The translations under genes and the position numbers were made by a program. The notes beneath the pieces are model-generated. The model was given only the letters and a program-made list of their open reading frames with translations, ran no database searches and was not told the DNA's origin. From an uncultured Verrucomicrobiota bacterium (GTDB taxonomy: Bacteria > Verrucomicrobiota > Verrucomicrobiia > Opitutales > Intestinicryptomonadaceae): 38,014 nt of DNA. Each line of letters starts with the position of its first letter. Positions within the stretch are counted from its first letter, which is position 1. The stretch is taken from assembly GCA_949287395.1 (NCBI GenBank), contig CASEFZ010000021.1, forward strand, positions 1 through 38,014, read 5' to 3'. Below are positions 34,507 through 38,014 of the stretch, piece by piece.

Positions 34507-35622
34507 CTACTCCTGAATCGGATTTATAACAAAATGTATCCTGCGCGTGACAGTGCTGCCGTGCATCAAAACCAAATCCTTAAACAATTCCTCCGTAAGC
34601 CTGTTCGTGCGCATGAGAGAACGCATCTCCTTCGCGCCGGCCTCGGATATTATCGTTATGGAAACATCTGCAAAAGACAGCTCTCCGTCTTCAAGCTCCG
34701 TCACGTCTATCTCCGACGTCCCGCCCGCCCCGCTAAATTCAAAAGCCTTGGCCGTGCCGCCGTCAAAAAGTATTTTGCGCCCTATCGTAAAGGCAACGCC
34801 GGGCGGAATTATCGCCAGCCTTTTGGCATCGGGATCGTCGCTCGAATTGTCGGGATACAACACCCCGAAACTTATCCGAAAATCCACCACATTCTGCGCC
34901 AGCAAATTTTCCGGATCAAGCGCCCACGTGCGCAAATTCTGCCCCGGCCGCTCTATGCCCTCCTCGTCAACTATCGTGCACATCCTGTTCCACAAGTTGG
35001 ACGAAAGCGCATACTTGTAGTCTGTCGAATCCAAATCTTTCGCATACCCCTGTATGCGGTTCCCGGTGGCCTCCAACGCGGTGGAGCGCGGGTCTATAAC
35101 AGCCCTGTAAAAGCCGTAGAACGCATTCAACTGCTTCTCGTTTTCGCCATTAGATGCCGCAGATTTCAGGAAGGGGCTCTTCAGCCCTATCGAATATTTC
35201 ACAGCGCATATGCTTCCAGGAATCAATCTGACAGGATTTTCTCCGTTGCCCGTTGCGGTCTTCAAGTCGTCGCGCGAATAGCGCGGCCTGAGAACCGAAG
35301 ACGAATAGAACATCACGTGCGGCGGCTTTAGCGGGGTTGTTCCCCTGTAGTCGGACCCCTTCAAAAAACCTATCTCGTCCGGGTAGCTAACCTCAAACCA
35401 CGCGCGGCCGTCGTTCTTTATCTTTATCCCCTCCAAGTCGTCCTGTATGACCGACGCTATCACATTCGCGTCAAAATAGTTTCTCAGCTGCCCGCTCGAC
35501 CTATTCCAAGTGTTCAACAAATTCGTTGTCACACTCAACACCACCAAAACAATTATCGTCATTATCGAGCTGGCGGCCATTATCTCGATTAACGTAAAAC
35601 CTTTTCTGTTTCGCAATTTCAT
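34507..35622 (-). CDS. Type II secretion J-like (minor) pseudopilin
   Basis: A 371-residue prepilin-like protein. The class III signal is RNRKGFTLIEIM: prepilin peptidase should cut after Gly8, leaving Phe1 and the Glu5 needed for assembly, followed by a hydrophobic helix (MAASSIMTIIVLVVLSVTTNLL). The large globular C-terminal part is typical of GspJ, which caps the pseudopilus with I and K. Regions such as ISFGVLYPDNSSDDPDAK and the C-terminal beta strands give no specific match. It follows the I-like gene by 18 bases and precedes the duplicated-domain gene by three. GGTGG lies seven bases before the ATG. Confidence 0.8.
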   Translation of the reverse strand: MKLRNRKGFTLIEIMAASSIMTIIVLVVLSVTTNLLNTWNRSSGQLRNYFDANVIASVIQDDLEGIKIKNDGRAWFEVSYPDEIGFLKGSDYRGTTPLKPPHVMFYSSSVLRPRYSRDDLKTATGNGENPVRLIPGSICAVKYSIGLKSPFLKSAASNGENEKQLNAFYGFYRAVIDPRSTALEATGNRIQGYAKDLDSTDYKYALSSNLWNRMCTIVDEEGIERPGQNLRTWALDPENLLAQNVVDFRISFGVLYPDNSSDDPDAKRLAIIPPGVAFTIGRKILFDGGTAKAFEFSGAGGTSEIDVTELEDGELSFADVSITIISEAGAKEMRSLMRTNRLTEELFKDLVLMHGSTVTRRIHFVINPIQE

Positions 35623-35640
35623 TTCCGCGCCACCTTCGAT

Positions 35641-36276
35641 TTAACGGGTTTTGTACAAAATGTCCTCGTATACTTTGCGCTGTTCGTTTATTTCAGCGTT
35701 GCCCTGCCCGTTCGTTATGTCAGAACGCGGCTCTACAAAAATATCTACCTTTATGGGCAGATACCCAAGCGCATACTCGGTGGAAGCACCGGTAAGAGCC
35801 CCGCCGCTATACAGCGACGAATCGCCTATCCGCACGCGCTCCCCTTTCAAAGCCGCCTGGTACAGCGACATGTTCACCCTGAAAATTTCACCGTACGAAC
35901 GCTCCAAACTCAGCTTGTCCGGCGGCATATTCTGTTTGAACCCGCTCAACTCCGAATTCAGCGTCATTAAGCTCGAGTTGTCAGGATCGCTCGGGTTCTG
36001 GTATTCGTCCCAAAAATATATCACATACGCCCCGCTTGCAGGCGCCACCCAGGAAAAAACCTCGTCAAAAGTCTTCATCTTAAGGACTGTCTCAAGGTTT
36101 GCCAGCAAAGACACCGCCTTTGTCTGATAGCGTATCTGGTTCACATTGCTCGTAATCGAGGCCAGCAAGCCTATCATGGCTGTCAACGTCAACGCTATCA
36201 CGCCCACCGCAAGCATAACCTCCACCAAGGTGAAGGCGCCGCGGGCACCACTACTGCGCTTTGAAAACATCTTCAT
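35641..36276 (-). CDS. Type II secretion I-like (minor) pseudopilin
   Basis: A 211-residue prepilin-like protein with the signal ARGAFTLVEVMLAVGVIALTL; the cleavage position has Ala at -1 and the required Glu at +5. A short C-terminal domain follows the hydrophobic helix. Length and the TLVEVM form fit GspI, the partner of GspJ at the pseudopilus tip. It lies between the H-like (21 bases) and J-like (18 bases) genes, in the order usual for secretion clusters. Assignment to I is by position and shape rather than by clear homology. Confidence 0.75.
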   Translation of the reverse strand: MKMFSKRSSGARGAFTLVEVMLAVGVIALTLTAMIGLLASITSNVNQIRYQTKAVSLLANLETVLKMKTFDEVFSWVAPASGAYVIYFWDEYQNPSDPDNSSLMTLNSELSGFKQNMPPDKLSLERSYGEIFRVNMSLYQAALKGERVRIGDSSLYSGGALTGASTEYALGYLPIKVDIFVEPRSDITNGQGNAEINEQRKVYEDILYKTR

Positions 36277-36297
36277 ATCCCAAAATCTACATACGTT

Positions 36298-37161
36298 TTA
36301 GTTTGAGGCCGCGGGCTGCGCGGCTGCCGCCCCGCCCTCAGTTGTATTATCGGCATTTCCAGACTTGGCTTGATTATCCTTCTTGGAATCTTTCTTGTCC
36401 TTGTCTTCGTCCTTCTTCTTGTCTTCGTCCTTGTCCTCGTCGTCAGAAGGCGCTTTCCCGGTAAAGGCCGCCTTTATTTCCTCATAGCTGGTAAACGGTA
36501 TCGTATTTCCTATGCGGTGAATTACAAACCCAAGCTCCCCGTAGGCGGAATCCATCTTGTATTTGCCCTTTGCGTCCAAGCGCCCCTGCCCTATTATGAC
36601 CCGCGCTCCGGGATTCATGGACATGCCGTCGGACGAAAAATGGTAGCTGTAAAAATCCCCGTTGCCCTCCGACAGATTCGACGGCTTAATGCTCGGGAAA
36701 TCCTGCATTCCAACCACAGTGTACGACCCCGTGTACCCGTTGTTGAAAGTGCTCTTGTAAACTTCGTCCTCCTTGACATCAGGGCCAAGCACCACAAAGT
36801 CTTTAAAATCGGCCGAAGGGGGAACAAAGAATGTGCCCTCCGGCAATATTGTCCCCTCGTTTAGGGAGGCCCAACCCATCGATATGTCATCGTCTCCGGT
36901 GGCAAGGTATATCACCCCGACCTGGCGCAAACGCCGCGCGTCGTCCTTGCCCTTGTATATGACAACGCGCGTCTCGGTGTGGCGCGTCAGAGAAACCGTC
37001 TTCGCCTCAAAGAACGCCCCTACCATTATCTGCTGCGCCGTGTATATAGACTGCGACCCGCCGCCGAAATTTACCATCGATATGCCCGCCGCCATTATGG
37101 CTATTACGCCTATGACGACAAGCATCTCTATCAGTGTGAAAGCCGACCTTCTCCTGTGCAT
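36298..37161 (-). CDS. Type II secretion H-like pseudopilin with charged Lys/Asp tail
   Basis: A 287-residue prepilin-like protein. The signal is RRRSAFTLIEMLVVIGVIAIM, again with Ala at -1. The globular part has beta strands such as TRVVIYKGKDDARR and VGVIYLATGDD that fit a GspH/FimT-like domain. The last 55 residues are low complexity: about residues 236-265 alternate Asp/Glu and Lys (DEDKDEDKKKDEDKDKKD) and then an Ala/Gly/Asn-rich end. Such a tail is not part of the family and would lie on the outer side of the membrane after assembly. It is 24 bases behind the G-like gene. Confidence 0.75.
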   Translation of the reverse strand: MHRRRSAFTLIEMLVVIGVIAIMAAGISMVNFGGGSQSIYTAQQIMVGAFFEAKTVSLTRHTETRVVIYKGKDDARRLRQVGVIYLATGDDDISMGWASLNEGTILPEGTFFVPPSADFKDFVVLGPDVKEDEVYKSTFNNGYTGSYTVVGMQDFPSIKPSNLSEGNGDFYSYHFSSDGMSMNPGARVIIGQGRLDAKGKYKMDSAYGELGFVIHRIGNTIPFTSYEEIKAAFTGKAPSDDEDKDEDKKKDEDKDKKDSKKDNQAKSGNADNTTEGGAAAAQPAASN

Positions 37162-37185
37162 ACCCGTCCCGAACGCCTATAACTT

Positions 37186-37830
37186 TTACTGTACCCAGCT
37201 GAATATGTCCTCAGACCCGAATGTCGCATTCGCGGCAAGAGAATCTTTCTTCAAAGTGAATATCAAAACACTTGCCCTTACGCCAACCTTGTCGTTCTTT
37301 ACGGCCTCCTGCAAGTCTATCGGGTTTACACCGTCGGTGGCGGTGGGAAAGCCCTTCTTTATCAGACCGTCGCCGTCGTTGTCGACGCATACGTATATAT
37401 TGGGGTTCCCAAACGAATCCACTATCCTCCATTCCTTCTTCTTGGTTGTGGGGTTCATTACCTCCTTGAGGTTTGAATCGTCAAAGTCCAATACGCGTAT
37501 CTTGTTCTTGTTTACCGCCGTCCGCTCCGCGTTGGACATCGCCGTACCGTCGGGATTCTTACCGGTAAGCGCCCTTATCATATTCTCTGAATTGTTGGCG
37601 TCGTTCAAATTAACCCTGTCCTTCTCCGCCAAAAAATTCGGGAAATACCCGTACTCGTCCTTGTAGCGGTTGAGCCCCGCTACCATGTTCGCGAAAAGCG
37701 TCTTTGTCTTTGCCTTGTATGTGGCGCTTCTCGCCCCGGTTATCATCGGAAGCAACAGCGACGCAAGCACACCTATAATGGTGATTACTATCATCAACTC
37801 TATCAACGTAAACGCCCTCTTAAATTTCAT
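37186..37830 (-). CDS. Type II secretion G-like (major) pseudopilin
   Basis: A 214-residue prepilin-like protein. The signal is KFKRAFTLIELMIVITIIGVLASLLLP, with Ala at -1 and Glu at +5. The block YKAKTKTLFANMVAGLNRYKDEYGYFPN matches the helix and loop of GspG, and CVDNDGDGLI resembles its calcium-binding loop. It is longer than typical GspG (about 140 residues) because of an insertion after the helix. The start at 37830 is preferred to a TTG at 37863: AAGGG lies seven bases before the ATG and the signal begins directly. It leads the run of four pseudopilins. Confidence 0.82.
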   Translation of the reverse strand: MKFKRAFTLIELMIVITIIGVLASLLLPMITGARSATYKAKTKTLFANMVAGLNRYKDEYGYFPNFLAEKDRVNLNDANNSENMIRALTGKNPDGTAMSNAERTAVNKNKIRVLDFDDSNLKEVMNPTTKKKEWRIVDSFGNPNIYVCVDNDGDGLIKKGFPTATDGVNPIDLQEAVKNDKVGVRASVLIFTLKKDSLAANATFGSEDIFSWVQ

Positions 37831-37908
37831 AATCAAACCCTTCTTTCTCTTTTTAAATTCCAAACTATCCTAACCAAAATTAAAATATTTACGCAAAAAA
37901 AACACCCT

Positions 37909-38014
37909 CTATTTCATTCTGCCGTAAACTATGTTGTCTATGTTTTCGTCCTTTTCAAAATAGTCGTTTTCATCGGGGAACAAGCCCGTCCCATACATGT
38001 TCTTTATCTCGACA
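37909..38014 (-). CDS. C-terminal end of a gene cut by the right edge
   Basis: On the minus strand an open frame enters at the right edge and ends with a TAG at 37909-37911. The 34 readable residues are acidic (MYGTGLFPDENDYFEKDENI, then DNIVYGRMK). They lie 78 bases before the G-like pseudopilin in the same direction, so this is probably another member of the unit. The fragment is too short to name; no hydrophobic helix is in view. Confidence 0.65.
   Translation of the reverse strand, partial: VEIKNMYGTGLFPDENDYFEKDENIDNIVYGRMK

Noticed and set aside
34507..37830. Verru_Chthon cassette, as an alternative reading of the four prepilin-like genes
   Set aside because: The set and order (G, H, I, J with typical sizes) fit type II secretion better, and the large cassette A protein is not in view. 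The sequence outside the right edge could change this.
1..38014. tRNA, rRNA, CRISPR arrays and insertion sequences
   Set aside because: Gaps were read for T-loop-like sequences, regularly spaced repeats and transposase motifs; none was found.

Overview
The window reads as chromosomal DNA of a Gram-negative bacterium, most likely a member of the Verrucomicrobiota (Opitutia-like). This placement is an inference. It rests on outer-membrane and lipoprotein signals, a DUF481 barrel, a set of pseudopilins that mostly carry Ala rather than Gly before the cleavage site, an AddAB-type recombination pair and exported polysaccharide enzymes. No rRNA or tRNA gene is present to settle it. Isoleucine is written mostly as ATA, which is unusual at this moderate GC content. 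No transposase, phage gene or CRISPR array was seen.

Layout, left to right. Bases 1-2779 hold a multi-domain clan GH-A glycoside hydrolase cut by the left edge. Next come a sodium:neurotransmitter-type symporter and its 60-residue MetS-like partner (3048-4983), then about 620 bases without a convincing gene. A minus-strand block follows: topB, a class V aminotransferase, panD, mdh (with a clear terminator) and a DUF481 outer-membrane protein (5604-12041). From 12215 the plus strand carries uvsE, a lipocalin lipoprotein and a TIGR01777 epimerase, all overlapping. Then comes a tight run trkA-trkH-pdxJ-acpS-nnr-dprA (14844-21553). After dprA lies a structured non-coding stretch with a long hairpin, a direct repeat and a 30-bp perfect palindrome. 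It leads into an SGNH hydrolase and a GH16 lipoprotein (21781-23652).

The right third is entirely minus strand. It has ppdK with a histone-like lysine/alanine N-terminus, an AddA-type helicase-nuclease and an AddB-type nuclease overlapping by 8 bases, and an uncharacterised protein with a duplicated domain. Four prepilin-like proteins (J-, I-, H- and G-like) follow, then the C-terminal end of another gene at the right edge that belongs to the same direction of transcription.

How the genes may work together: the pseudopilins are the minor and major pseudopilin set expected for a type II secretion system, which could export enzymes such as the GH-A hydrolase, GH16 and SGNH proteins seen here (inference). 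TrkA and TrkH form a potassium importer. PdxJ, AcpS and Nnr serve cofactor synthesis and repair (vitamin B6, acyl carrier protein activation, NAD(P)HX repair). TopB, UvsE, DprA and AddAB are DNA maintenance functions. The least explained parts are the duplicated-domain protein co-transcribed with the pseudopilins and the structured region between dprA and the SGNH hydrolase.
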